Shown here: positions 1-11,547 of the stretch, in pieces
Numbering within the stretch: position 1 is the first letter of the stretch
Layout: every line of letters starts with the position of its first letter
Assembly (NCBI RefSeq): GCF_000275845.1
Contig: NW_006766888.1
Location: 394,622-458,621, forward strand
Length of the DNA: 64,000 nucleotides
Source of the DNA: Dichomitus squalens LYAD-421 SS1
Taxonomy: Eukaryota; Basidiomycota; Agaricomycetes; Polyporales; Polyporaceae
Reading direction: 5' to 3'
Translations under genes and position numbers: made by a program
Notes under the pieces: model-generated
What the model saw: only the letters and a program-made list of their open reading frames with translations
Told to the model about the DNA's origin: nothing
Databases searched by the model: none

Positions 1-102
1 ATGATCGACTCCAAGTACCTGCACGGGCTTGTGTCCGCGAAGGTGCGAGGCGAGGCGTGGATGCAGGTTGGGCCTGCAAAGAGGCACGAGTTCCAGCCGT
101 AG
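1..102 (+). CDS. 3' end of an unidentified gene entering from the left edge
   Basis: The first frame is open from base 1 to a TAG at 100-102 and encodes 33 residues ending KRHEFQP. The composition (Lys, Arg, Trp, Gly, few Ser/Pro) looks like the tail of a real protein rather than random reading. Base 1 happens to be an ATG, but nothing before it is visible, so it need not be the start. I do not recognise the family. It would converge on the minus-strand RING gene ending at 774. Confidence 0.4.
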   Translation: MIDSKYLHGLVSAKVRGEAWMQVGPAKRHEFQP

Positions 103-773
103 GATTCAGTAAGCGTCGTTGCTATGATTGATTCGTAATACAGCATCCAGTGATTGTACGTGAGCGTATGCGTGTGCGTGAATTCGTAAGTTATCCGTTG
201 ACACGGACGGAGTAATGGTTATAAACGTAAGCGTGGTATTGGTACCGTGACGTCCTCCAGAGAGAAAGAGACCTAGCAGGGCTGAGGGATAACGTATGGC
301 AAGGGCGAGATAGTAAGTGCAAATAAGTCAATGAGGACAGGGCGATATGACGTGCCAGATATAGCGTACTCTTGGGGAGGGTAATCGAGGATCCAGGAGA
401 ACCGTGAGCGAACCCGAATGATTACAGGAATACACGAAAGAGTTACAGGGATGGGTATTACGATGTAGCAACATGGGCAGCGTCGACTACAACAACAACA
501 CGGGAAGTCTAGTACGTAGAGTGCGGGATACCAACAATTTCAGCACGAGAGCTGTGAGAGACGTTGTAGGATAGCAAGGGGAGCAACCAGAGAGACGACG
601 ATAGAATATGAGTAAAGCGACACGAGCGAGACCAAACGAGATTATGCACAACATGAAGAGTACGAGGAGAGAACCAAAGGGGAAACATAAAGGAGTATCT
701 GGGTTACATCGAACGCATATAATGTTACACACCGGGTTTTCAATGCGAATGAGACAGAGTGTCACAAGGACGT
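103..773. other. Intergenic, between convergent gene ends
   Basis: The stretch is purine-rich on the plus strand and contains only short ORFs without splice-linked continuity. It most likely holds the 3' UTRs of the left-edge gene and of the RING gene. I see no RNA gene or repeat in it. Confidence 0.5.
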
Positions 774-3700
774 CTAGTGGCCGCCCCTGGCATTCCAGGT
801 GCCGCCAATGAGCTGGCTTGCACGGCGGCCATTGACAGGACGTGGGGCGTGAATACCCGCAGCCTGTTCTCCGCTCCCGGTGACAGCAGAGGATGTGCTT
901 GGGGCTTCAAAAGTGAGGCCAAGGCCATCGCCGTTCGACTGGAGAGAACGAGGGATGGACTCCTGGCTGGGAGGGGGGCGAGACTCAGAAACGTAAGGAC
1001 CGCGAGAAGATCCGTATGACTGCATGTCCGAAGGCATGGGCGTCCACGTCGCGACGTGCTCAGGTGCCCCATTCAGCAGAGACGCGTTAGACGCACGGCG
1101 AGCCTTGCGGTTGTCAGATGACGAACGATGCGAGGCCGAGGTGTGCGCGCTGTAGGAGCTGTGGTGACTATGCGAACTTTGGTGGCTGTAGGTGCTCTCG
1201 GCATGCGAGCGAGTGGAGGCGCCACTGCGAGGGCGGGAGTCGGCCGGAGGGGATTGATCATCTGGCGAGGGACCGCTGGAAGCATTGTTGCTCGAGGGTT
1301 GCGACGGCCTCGAGCTGTAGAGCGCGAGACCGGTGCGCGAGCCGACCATGACCCCAGACTCATCTCGAGACAACGAAGAGTGTCCGGAGGGCTGACGCGA
1401 GTGATGGCGAGACGACTCCCGCGATTGCGACTCGGCCAGCTGCTGCAACGACCTGTTGACCTCCTCGAGATCCTGGAGGCTGCCGACCACACGGGAGCTA
1501 CCGGAGCTTGGGTTCAAGAGAAGCCCCGCCGGGGCGCTCGCACCCGCATGGTGATCACGCGAGGCGATGGACCTGCCAGAAACTGAGCGATCGTCATCGA
1601 GAATTGAGGATCCCTGCCTTGGGGTAATGGTGTCAGTAAGGACGATGGGCCCCCCATTCAGCTCCCCGATCGGTAACTGCTCCAGGGACTCGGCACGAGT
1701 GTACGGGTTGGGATCTCTGAAGTTGTTCAGCTGGAGGTCACCAAGGCTATTGTTCCGGGACTCCATGGTGCCCCAGGAGGATGCAGCTGATGGAGTGGCC
1801 GGTGGCTCTCCGGATGTCTGGGGAGCCGGAGGCATAGGCAGGGACGTCAGATTGAGACCAAGAGATTCGGCATTGCTCGCAGCCCTGCGTCGTCCAGAAG
1901 AAGTGCGCAATGTGCTTGAGGGAGCAGTAAGGATAGGCATCCCGCTAAGGGACGTGCTCGAACTATTAGCCGAAGCAGGAGCCGCACGGTCAGACGACGA
2001 CGGCGGGTTGCGGAAGAGGGTCGACGCTGCGGTGGACGATTCCAGCAAGGCGTTGTACTGGCCTTGCTGGACTGCGCTCCTACTAGAGCTCGCCATGGGA
2101 GCCTCCGGCATGCCTGATAGCTGTAACGGGTTGTGAGCGGAGGTGCCTCCATCCCGCCTCCAATCGTCGTCGACTTCCGACAGCTCTTTTGCTATCACAT
2201 AGGGATACCGACTCTCGGTACCCCGAGCGCGGACAGGGAGCTTCGCAGCCTCTTCTTCCCGGATCCAGCCGATACCGCCCATGTGAGGGAGGTAAGCCTT
2301 GACGTAGCCCTCCTTGTTAGCAGGGCCCTGACGCAGCGCATGCCGGTCCCGTCCGTCAATGGGTGGATCAGGGGCGGTGATACGAACACGGGCTGACCCT
2401 GTCTCAGCAGCAGGGCGGGCCGCCAGAGTGGGCTGCATCATGGGAGGTGGGGGAATTACCGGAGGAGGTTGAACGGGAGGTTGAACGGCGGAGGAAGAGG
2501 GCGCGACACTGGGTACAACAGTAGAGGATACAGGGTTGCTGTTCGTGTATCCCATCGAATGCTCCCTCAGCTGGGGTAAGGCCTGTTTCTCGCTAGTTGT
2601 TAGCTCGCGAGGAGGATCAATGCCGTTGATCCAAATCAACGTGTCTGTGACACGAGGAGCACTCGGCGCCCCCGCAGGGTAATAGACCGGTTGTGGAATG
2701 GGGCGTTGGCTTGTGGGTACAGCCGAAATGAGCGGCCGGGGAGTCACGTCGATGTCTGAGCCCTCCAGCCGGGGCGGGATGACACGTTGAGAGTACGGCG
2801 CCCCTGGAACAATGAGGTGAGGACGGCGGGTCTTCTCTTGGCGAAGCTCCTCACCGTCGGCGGTACCCGTGTACCGCGACTTTTGCTCTCTATCGTTCGA
2901 CGGACCTGGATCAGCAAAATGAACCGAGGGCGCGCGGTGGCGTGAGCCCGTCGAACCGTTTGAGCCATTGGAACTAATGCGTGACTGGGAGGATGGGGCA
3001 ACGGTGGTGGGAAGACCGAGGCCTAATGGGGCGGTGCTCCGCTGGGTAGAATGCGCGGCTGGCGCAGGAGCCTCGCGCGAGAAAGACGTGACGAGAGGGA
3101 TATGCTCTGGTGGGCGCGGCAACGGGTTCGAAGAGGTCGTGTAACGGCTCATCTCGCCTTGCATCCTGGCATTCTCTTGTCGGAGCGCAGCCAACTCGGC
3201 CTCTGACTGGGCGATGCGGCTGAAATGAAGGCACCGTCGATGAGATCTTCTCATGCATAGTGGGAGGTTTAGTAAGAGGCCGCTCACGCTTCGTAAGTTG
3301 CTCGCATCGTGTCTTGTTGCTTTAGCAACTGGTCCTCGACAGTCCTCGCGATCTCCAAGTCTCGCTGCTTCAGATCTGCGTGCCTCTCGTGAGTTACACG
3401 CAGACGTTCGAACATCTCTCTATCGGCAGCTTTTTCGATGCGAAGCGACTTGATTTCATGTAAGGCGAACATAGCGTGCCGCAACGCAACGTGCTGAAAA
3501 AAAGACGATGCCACGTTAGGTCGATCTTCCTCACGTCGCGTGTGGCGACGGGAAAAATTAGAGCGGGATGACTCACTGCAGGACCCGGGTGGTTATTCAA
3601 CCACTCCGTCGCCTCCTCCACTATCGCGTCGATGTCGACCGGGTCAGCATCCTGGTCAAAGAGCATGCCAACCCGTCGCAACAGCTCGTTCTCCTCCGCC

Positions 3701-4037
3701 ATGGGACCAGTGGGGACGGAGCCTTCGCCAGGGGCCTTGTCGACGTGCAGTTTCTTGATGCGCTCCGGGTTAAACGCCTTGCGGCACATAGGACAGTTGC
3801 TGGGGTTCACCGTGCGCAGGCAGCTGTGTCCAAAAATCACATTTTATAAGCACCCGCCCAATCACTCCGCGCTCCACCCAACCACATATTGGGAGTAACT
3901 AGAGTAGGAAAGCTGGATACGCACTCATAGCAGAAAATATGGCCGCACTGAATTGCGTGAGGGGACTTGGCGGGGGTGGACCAGGTGTACGCGTCCAGGC
4001 AGACGTCGCACTGGGAGGAAGGGTGGACGACGAGCAT
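774..4037 (-). CDS. RING-finger protein with long disordered tail (putative E3 ubiquitin ligase), paralog 1
   Basis: Four exons give an in-frame 1003-aa protein: 4037-3925, 3823-3577, 3493-3288, 3219-774. Residues 10-51 form a complete C3HC4 RING (C10, C13, C31, H33, C36, C39, C48, C51), with the exon 1/2 junction inside the finger. A conserved KLHVDK follows the RING, then a charged helical/coiled-coil stretch (about 125-220). The remaining ~780 residues are low-complexity Ser/Pro/Arg-rich and probably disordered. RING domains of this type usually recruit E2 enzymes for ubiquitin transfer, so ligase activity is inferred from the family. The second paralog at 9238-11547 shares the start MLV-HP-S-CDVCL, the junction inside the RING and the KLHVDK motif. 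The pair encloses a SNARE gene and Sec61-beta. The start at 4037 is the only ATG just before the RING. Confidence 0.85.
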
Positions 4038-4728
4038 CGCTGCTCTCTAGCCTCGTACGGCCCTGTCTGCTGCTGTTTAGGTGGTTATATGCGTCAAATA
4101 TAAGGCTTTTTGTGTACAGAAGGACAGACAGGGACGGAGGGCGGCTGAGAGGGCGTAGTGGGAGGTGGGGAAGTATCTGGACCTTGCGCTGCGTCTCTCA
4201 GGCTCGCCAGTCGAGCCATCACAACAACACAACAACTACCACCCATATTGGGCAAGTGCAGCGCCCCGCCCGCGCTCCGCCCGCGCTCCGCCCGCTGTGT
4301 TCTGTTGTCCGCACCCAAGTCCGCACAGGAAATTGAAGCACGCTTGGGAATCACGAGGCATCCGAGCCATCTGGACAAGAAGATCACAGAGAGCTGAAAG
4401 ATATCAGCTGTGACAGCAAGTAGGACAGCCTCCTCTCGCGGCAGTCATGGATAGCTGGATAGATGTTTATGGTAGCCGGATAGAGGTTTCCCGAGGCGTA
4501 ATGGCGCTTCTACTTCGCATGACGACGGGAACTGAGCTAACAGAAGTGATCGACCCGTAGATCGATACTAGGTGGATAAAATACACGTGGAGCGATCAAA
4601 CTACGGTGAGAGAGCATACTAACATACAGCTTGTGGGCAAAGGTCAGGAAGGACATCGAGATAGGTGCACCGAGTACGGTAGTCAATCGTAAGTGTCTAG
4701 GTCTATGTCTGGATCTCCAGAGCAGAGG
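4038..4728. other. Intergenic region upstream of RING gene 1 and downstream of VAMP7
   Basis: It holds the promoter of the RING gene and the 3' region of the SNARE gene, both on the minus strand. Three GCGCTCCGCCC-like units lie near 4262-4292. No coding potential is visible. Confidence 0.5.
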
Positions 4729-6120
4729 TCACTTGGCCCCGCACTGGTTGAGACCTGCACCGCAGAACTGGGCCGCGAACACCCACAGAAGCACCTATGT
4801 GGTTCGGAAGCATGATAAGCCACGAGTCCCAGTCGACAGTGCATTGATTAGGAGACGTACCAAACCGACCACAACACTCAGCGCCAAGATGCGTGTGTTC
4901 TTCCACCACATGCTGCGGCGCACCTGCCTGGCGCCTCGTCTGAACGCAGTCGCCTGGCTTGCCATCGTGTCTGTCTTGTCGACAAGCAGCTCAATGCGCT
5001 CCCCCCGAGACAGGATCTGCTCGACATTCTGGACCATGATGTCCTTGACCTGGGCGAGCTCAGTTTGCGCACGGGTGAGCTCGTCAGTCGGTGGGTTGGT
5101 GTTGTATTGCGTCATGAGCTGGGCGATTACAGGGCCGAAGGAGCCTTGTAGCGAATATGCTGGTGGATCTGACGTGGATGAGGACGACGCTGCTGGGTAC
5201 GCAATGAATTTCTGCTGCAACTCGGCTAGGAACGTGAATGGCATTCGTCTGTAAGTCATGATCAGTGGGCAAGGTTCATTGCAAAGGATCAATCAGCTTA
5301 CCGTCCAGCAGCGTCGTCCGCCATTACGAGGTAAGTAAATCCGCCCTCCGAGATATAGTGGAACAAGTATTGCTCCCAGACATAAGTGAGTTTGCTGTTA
5401 TTCGGTGGGATCTTAGACAAGATGGTCTGCGTCGCTGAAGCAAAAAGTCAGTACGCCTCGCAAGAGTATGGTGATGGAGCAGATATAGAAAATGAGACCA
5501 TTGTCACTGGCAGTCGAGAATCGCTGCCGTGAGCCACCACCGACTGCGCGAATCAAGATGCGGTTATGTAGTCGTGACTAGTGTAGACGGATACCCTCGG
5601 AATCCAACACTGGTGAGCAACCTTCTTTCGCCTTTCGAGCAGAGAGATCAGATGTCGTTGCAATGTTGCAGAGTACTCTCGGTATTGATACCGGCAGGGA
5701 TTGACTTCAGTACTGCAATCAAATGCCATACAGAGAGCAAATGTTAACTTGTGAGGTTTCAAAGCGTCGGTTGGGGCCAATGTGTAAAAGAGCCGGTGCA
5801 TAGGTTATAGAAAGCGAAGGAATCCCAGACGGGTGCCTAAACGTCCGAGGCTCATAACATTTGCATAGGGCGACGGAGGCAGAACTTGCGGGGAGCAGCA
5901 GACGTAGCAGTCGCTCGGGTGACTTTGGCTTCTGATTTTGCTCTGGAACATGATGGACACGATGAGGAGTCCTACTCACCTTGAGAGAAATCCCTCTGTC
6001 CGCCCTGGTGCTCAGCCAAAATGGTGGATCCTTCAGCTACAAGTGCGTGGATCTGTACGACATTTGAGGATGAGTGGCCTATATGTACAAATATAAGCGT
6101 GAGCTACTTGCCAGAGACAT
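4729..6120 (-). CDS. VAMP7: VAMP7-like R-SNARE (longin domain + synaptobrevin + TM anchor)
   Basis: Five exons (6120-6112, 6052-5980, 5434-5302, 5248-4861, 4794-4729) give 222 aa, close to animal VAMP7 (220). Residues 1-~110 form a longin domain (IHALVAEGSTILAEHQ near the N-terminus; RRMPFTFLAEL at 72-82). The SNARE helix spans about 125-185 with the zero-layer Arg at 153 (LSRGERIELL). A hydrophobic anchor at about 192-212 is followed by a short lumenal tail. Family role: membrane fusion at the vacuole, endosome or plasma membrane. The first exon is only nine bases, and frame plus homology require a GC-AG intron (CTG|GCAAGT). Intron 2 is 545 nt, far longer than the others. The gene is divergent from Sec61-beta with 274 bp between start codons. 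The identification is firm; the tiny first exon is inferred. Confidence 0.9.
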
Positions 6121-6394
6121 GATCAAACGAAGTTGGCCCACGACGTGAAATGGTGAGGAAGAGATGGAGAACTGCGCGAACTTGGTCTACAACTCGCTCG
6201 AACTTGTGGCCGCTCCGCCCGCCGGCACCGTTACCAGCTTGCGTCACCGTCACACTTGCCCTCGGCCGTGACATTGAGTGACAGGGGAGTGTGTCACAAT
6301 GCTTCTGTGGGTTCCACGTGGTCATGCGTTTGGACTCACGGGTCTCTGAGCTGGAGTTTGCCAGCACACGTTCACCTCCACACTCACCTCCACC
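6121..6394. promoter_or_regulatory. Bidirectional promoter of VAMP7 and SEC61-beta
   Basis: Only 274 bp separate the two divergent start codons. The interval contains the palindrome CCACGTGG at 6314-6321 (an E-box core CACGTG, the site type bound by bHLH regulators in fungi) and several GTCAC/GTGAC words around 6240-6300. Sharing of control elements is inferred from spacing only. Confidence 0.6.
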
Positions 6395-6921
6395 ATGGTA
6401 TGTCGCTTGCTTTGGTTGTTTGGTGTTGCTAGCTTGCGCACATTTTGCTCATATGATGTTTACGTGCAGTCCGACTCCGATTCCTCTCGTCCCAAGACCC
6501 CAGTCGCGAAGCCCCCCGGTGCCCAAATTAGGTGGGCGATACAGTCTTCGTCTCCCGTGTCGCTCTACTAACGAGATATATCTTACATCCTTTTCTTTAG
6601 GCGGAGAGCGGCTGGTTCGCAGGTATCGAAGCCCAACTCGACACGCGCCGCGGGTGCCGGCGGCTCGTCCAACACCATGCTCAAGCTATACACGGACGAC
6701 TCACCAGGACTCCGAGTGTAAGTCCTATTCGCAGCCTTTTTTTCCATTCCTTCGCAAACCAACATTTCGCAACCCATTTGTATCGCACTGTATGATACTT
6801 ATTGACCGGCTTTGTATCTCCCAGTGACCCCTTCATCGTCCTTGTCCTTTCCCTCTCGTTCATTGCCTCCATCTTCTTCCTTCACATCTCCGCCAAAATC
6901 ATCCGTGCATTCACCAAGTAA
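6395..6921 (+). CDS. SBH1: Sec61 complex beta subunit (Sbh1/Sec61B)
   Basis: Four exons (6395-6397, 6470-6531, 6601-6717, 6825-6921) give 92 aa. Exon 1 is the ATG alone. The protein has a Ser/Pro-rich cytosolic N-terminus (1-47), the conserved segment LKLYTDDSPGLRVDPF (49-64) just before the membrane, and one tail-anchor helix (about 64-83) followed by a short basic tail. Sec61-beta is the small tail-anchored subunit of the ER translocon and helps co-translational import. Length and the diagnostic pre-membrane motif match the family. Intron 2 has a textbook CTAAC branch site at 6567-6571. It is divergent from the SNARE gene, so two endomembrane genes share one short promoter. Confidence 0.95.
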
Positions 6922-9237
6922 TAGGATCCTCTCGCGGCTTCTTTTGAGTACTTGGCACACCTTGGGTTTGGTCGGGTTGGTTTCGCGAGTGTCCATGGAC
7001 AGGAGGATCGACTTCGCCCCGCATGTTATTATCCCTCTCCTCCATATGTTGTTGGGGACCCCTGGTACGACTTGTCCGTTGTACCAAAACCGCTGCTCGC
7101 AGGAGCTTGCATACTATTATCTTATTCGCGCGCACGCATTATTTTTGACGTCCGGTGACTCCGTCTGCTGCTCGGTGGGGGGTACGTGTCTGCTACGTGG
7201 AATATGCCGGTATGTGCCCCTAGAAGGTTTGTCCCGCTGAATCTTCGGAGTCGCTGCTGCTGGGCTATGTCTAGACGATGCGCGAGGCTGCGGTTCACTT
7301 CTGTCCTATGATCTCCTGTGAGGCTACGCGCGGGCTATACGTTGCTCACTTCGGACATCTGCTCTTCGCCATCGTTCTGCCTCTAGGCCAAATACGCTCC
7401 GTTCTCCGTTCTGCAGCACGTTGTGGGGTCTTCAATGCTGCGAGTCCTATCCTTGCGTTCCGTTATCCGGCTTCGCGGTAAATGGCGACCCTGTTCCAAA
7501 CAAACTAGAAGGTGCGACTCATGAAATCCTCATGCTTGCCCGACAGCTTTCCAGCGCTATCTCTCCGACCTGCCTACTTCCTTGCTCATTCGCCCATTCT
7601 TCCTCCTCCTCCCTCCCTCAGCTCGTCATCTTGAGTTCGCTGATATCACCTCAGGCATGAGAGTCCGGTGATCTGGTCATGTACCCAGCAAGTCTAACAG
7701 CGCTCACCACGCATTCGTTTAATTCGGGTTACATATACCCCACGGACGCTCTGGAAACCGCGGTCTCCGCAGAGAAGCGTTTTCCTGGACACACTGCTGG
7801 TGGTCCTTCCTCAAATTTTGACACTGCAAGCGCTCTATAGGCCTCTGGCATGGGTTCTCCCGAGTACGCCATGCCGTGAATCCTTGCATATCTGCTACCC
7901 GTGCTCTATAGAGTACGCGAGAGCATCGGACGACCACCGCGTTCTCATCCCGGTGAGGGAATGAAACAGGCTATGCCGGGATAGAGAAGAGCCTCGCGGC
8001 AGGCGCTGCAGCCTCGAGGAGCGGGGGAAGTGCCAGGAAAAAGGCTTTCCTGGGTTCCTGAATTCATATGAATACGCCGTACTCCCGGGCGGCGCGCAGC
8101 GGTATCATTGGTGTCTCGTTGGGCCTCAGCATGCGGTGCACCTGAGCGAATGCTGCAGTGGACGTCGCGCGTCAGGAAAAAGCTTTCAGAGTTTTATGAC
8201 CCATTCACCGGGGGGGCATACGCAGAACGCGTGCCTATAAGCGCACCGGGCGCGCGCGGGAACGCAGCGCGGGATCATCGATCGGCAAATCCAGGTATAC
8301 ACGCCGTGACGGCCACAGCTACAACAGGCTGGTATGCTAGTATTAGTATTGCAGGCGAGCCTCATCAGGCTACATGGTATAACTGGCGGTATTGTACAGC
8401 GGGCGCACACGGGGACGTAGCCCGAGAGGGAGATACAGATGCGGATGGAGCATATAGTACAATGACTGTGTGTACAATGGCACGACTGGACGAAGCAGTG
8501 TTCGAGGCCGAGGCCGACACGGAGGCATGCACGGAGTGGAGAGGAAAAGAGGCAGTCGTGAGATGCATCGAAGGGTCGTAGAGACGTCGGGGTGCTGAAA
8601 ATGTGCGAAAATTACTATGCGTATGCGTAGAAGCACGGGGGACGAGATGGTATGTGTGGATTTGGTGATGAGGTTTCCGAACGCGATGAGTAGGGTGTCG
8701 GATGTCGTGGAAACGCAGGCGGGCAAGAGGGCGAGGCCAATGGGAGAACGGGAAAGGAGCAGAGGGAGCGCATGTGCGTATAGATAGTACACGTTACAAC
8801 CGCGGAATCCGTCAACGGCTTGCGCAGTTCGTGAGATAGGGGCTTCAGTACCGCATTTGCTCGGACCTCGGCTATACAGATGAGAGACAGCAAGGCAGGT
8901 GGGAAGGCGAGGGAAGCAGGAGATAGAGGGGGGACGAGAGTGCGGCGACGTTGTCGTCATCTTCGTGGGTTGTCAATTTCCGCATCAGAACCCAGGACAC
9001 CAAAGACAGAGGAAGTGGAAAGCATAGCTGAGGCGAAGGCTTGGAAGACGAAGGGGGGTGGAATAAGTTAGCGAGCGCGAAGGTCGCCGAGTCCCCCGTG
9101 CCCGTCTAGCGGGAGCTAGAATGAACTTTGAGAATGCGCAAGAACAGCGCAATGGTTGCGCTGTGCACGCTGCAGACATGTGGACTCGACACACCTCGAT
9201 CAGCGAGACCACATACTCGGAAGCGCGGATAGAACGA
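6922..9237. other. 2.3 kb without a convincing gene between SEC61-beta and RING gene 2
   Basis: This contains the Sec61-beta 3' UTR and the downstream region of the second RING gene. The longest open frame (minus strand, 8370-8960) is Ser/Thr/Leu/Pro-rich with no domain, no conserved start context and no splice partners, so I do not call it. No transposon termini or RNA genes were recognised. Confidence 0.5.
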
Positions 9238-11547
9238 CTACGAGACGCGCGGGGCCTCCTGCATGGCGCGTATGCTCCGAGTGAGACCAGACGTGTAGCC
9301 GGAGGGAGGAACGATGCCGAGATTGGTGGACCGGCCCCTGGATAAACTGCCGGTGTTGGCGGACATCGGAGGGTAAACATCCGTGGATTGCCTGCGAGAT
9401 TGCGATGGGCGTGACTGTTGAGGAACGGGCGTCGGCTGCGGGTGTGGACCGTACACGGGATGAACGGGTGTGGCCCCGTCGCGCGTGGCAGTGACGTGCG
9501 AAAGATGAATCGAGGTGTTGGGCGAAGGCGCAGGGTGCACGGACATAGAAGAGGGAGGAGGCGGAATCACGGGAGGCGCGTTCTGGGAGTTTACAGAGGA
9601 CGCGCGCGCGCGCTCGCGTTCGGCCGCAGCGGAGCTAGCGGACGACACAGGCCCAAGCAGAGGGCGGAAGGGAGGCGCACCACCGAGCTCCTTTTCCATC
9701 GTCGATGAAGAGTACGAATGAGGCGTACTGGATATGGGCGAGGGGGTACGTGTCGAGGAGACAGTGCTCGGGTTGGCGGGAAGCGGACGCTCGGACCCAT
9801 CAGAAAGGGAGTCTTTGTGCGGCGACTTGACGGAGTAAGCCGGCTGACCTGCGCCACGGTCCAGGATCTTGTCCAAGACCGCCAGACGCTGCTTCCTCTC
9901 CTGATTCTCCTTCAAGTCGGAATCAATGGAAGATGGTGATACGCGCGAAGGGTCCGCCCGAAGACCGAGCATGTTCTCGCCTACAGCGCTTCGGTATGAC
10001 CCCGGCGCGTGATCTAGCGCGGGACGGGAACCGTAGTTCATGCTAGAAGTGCTCGGAGACGCTGAAACGCTACCCATGTGGACGTCGAGGCTACTCCGGG
10101 GTACTGAGCTCGACGTTACATCGAGGTCTGGCCTGGAGAGCAGGGAAGAGCCACTCCGTGCGCGATGGGAGTCCGATTTGGACTTGATGGGGATCGAACG
10201 GGACGCCGAGGAGATGGGGGGGCCGGGACGGGACCTATCATCGTCGCTGGCATCCTCGTCTGACAAAGGCATGAAGGCCATCATGCTCGTCGGCATCTCC
10301 GGAATGGGCTTAGAGGCGGGTATGGGTGAGAGAGTGAACATGTTGTCGGTGCCGACAACCTTGACCTTGACGGCGTTGCCGTGGTCCCTCCCATCATCCT
10401 TCAAGATAGCCACAGGTTCGGCTTTCGAGCCCTTCTGATCATGAAGATAGTAGTACCGAGGCTCGCTTGCGCGAGACGTCGGAGGATTACGTCTAATCTT
10501 CTCAAGCTCCTCGGTAAGTCGACCGCATTCGGCCGAGACTTCGTCCAGCTAGGATAGCAAGATTCAGGTAAACTGATCGAATAAAACAAAAGAACGTCCT
10601 CGTACTTTACTGTAGAAACACGTATTCAGTATGAGCATCAGATCATGAGTCAACTGCACTTACGTTCGCCACTCGTCACATTCAGCCTTCAAGCGCGCCC
10701 TATCCTCCTCCAATGCCTTCTCGGTGTGAGCAAACCTATCGCGCTCCTCGAAAGCGGCTTCCTCCAGCTCGGTATACTTGGCAGACGCAATCAAGCGCTC
10801 CTCGTCGAGTTGCTTCTCGAGTTCCTCGCACTTGGAGGTGGCGATGTGGCGTTCCTCGTCCAACCTGACGACGGTTGCATGTTCGTCATGAAGCTCCTTC
10901 TCGAGCTTCTCGAGCTCCTCTCGCTCTCTGTCCAGTTCCGCCCTAAGATCGGAGCAAGTCTGCTCAACGTCGGCAATGCGAGCATCTCTCTTCTGGATCT
11001 TAGCCTGGTACCGGGAGTTGTGGTACAAGAGGTGGCGGGCCGCACGGAGATCCCTGAACTGCGGGAACGTCAGCTTCGCCAACAGCAGATGAGACGTTGA
11101 AATGACGTACCTGATCCTGTGGCTGCCCGTCCAGCCAATCGTGGCAATCTTGCAGAAGCTCTTCTAGCTCTGGCCGGGATGCGCCCTCGAGAGTGACCCT
11201 CGTGATGGATGACTGGAGACGACTAGCCTGGGAGGTGTCCAGATCATGCGAGGATATCGCCGGCGTACATGGAGGGACGGCAGACTTGTCGACGTGCAGT
11301 TTCCTGGCATCAGCTGGGTTGTAAGTGTGCCTACATAGGGGGCACTGGAGCTTCGGCAATGACTGCAGGCACCTAGAAAGGTGACGGCGAGGATCGTTGT
11401 CAATGCCGTGTGCGGCGACGAGGCAGCGATAAAGAACACGAACCATTGACAAAGGATGTGCCCGCAAGTGATGGCGATAGGATCCCGAGGACCATAGTAA
11501 CCTTCGAGGCAGACGTCGCAGCGGGAGTTGGGGTGGAGTACGAGCAT
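9238..11547 (-). CDS. RING-finger protein with coiled coil and disordered tail (putative E3 ligase), paralog 2
   Basis: Exons 11547-11444, 11372-11111, 11058-10664, 10609-10606 and 10548-9238 give 691 aa in one frame. The C3HC4 RING has C10, C13, C28, H30, C33, C36, C45, C48, completed only if exon 1 ends at the GTTCGT donor. KLHVDK follows. A strong Glu/Lys/Leu coiled coil covers about 130-275, and the tail is Ser/Pro-rich with RS-like stretches. Joining the coiled-coil exon to the tail needs a 4-base exon (TAAA) between introns of 54 and 57 nt; without it the frame is lost. It is a paralog of the gene at 774-4037 on the same strand. The RING implies E2 binding; substrate and location are unknown. 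Confidence 0.82.

Noticed and set aside
8370..8960. 196-aa minus-strand ORF
   Set aside because: Low-complexity Ser/Thr/Leu/Pro composition, no domain, no splice partners and competing frames on the other strand.
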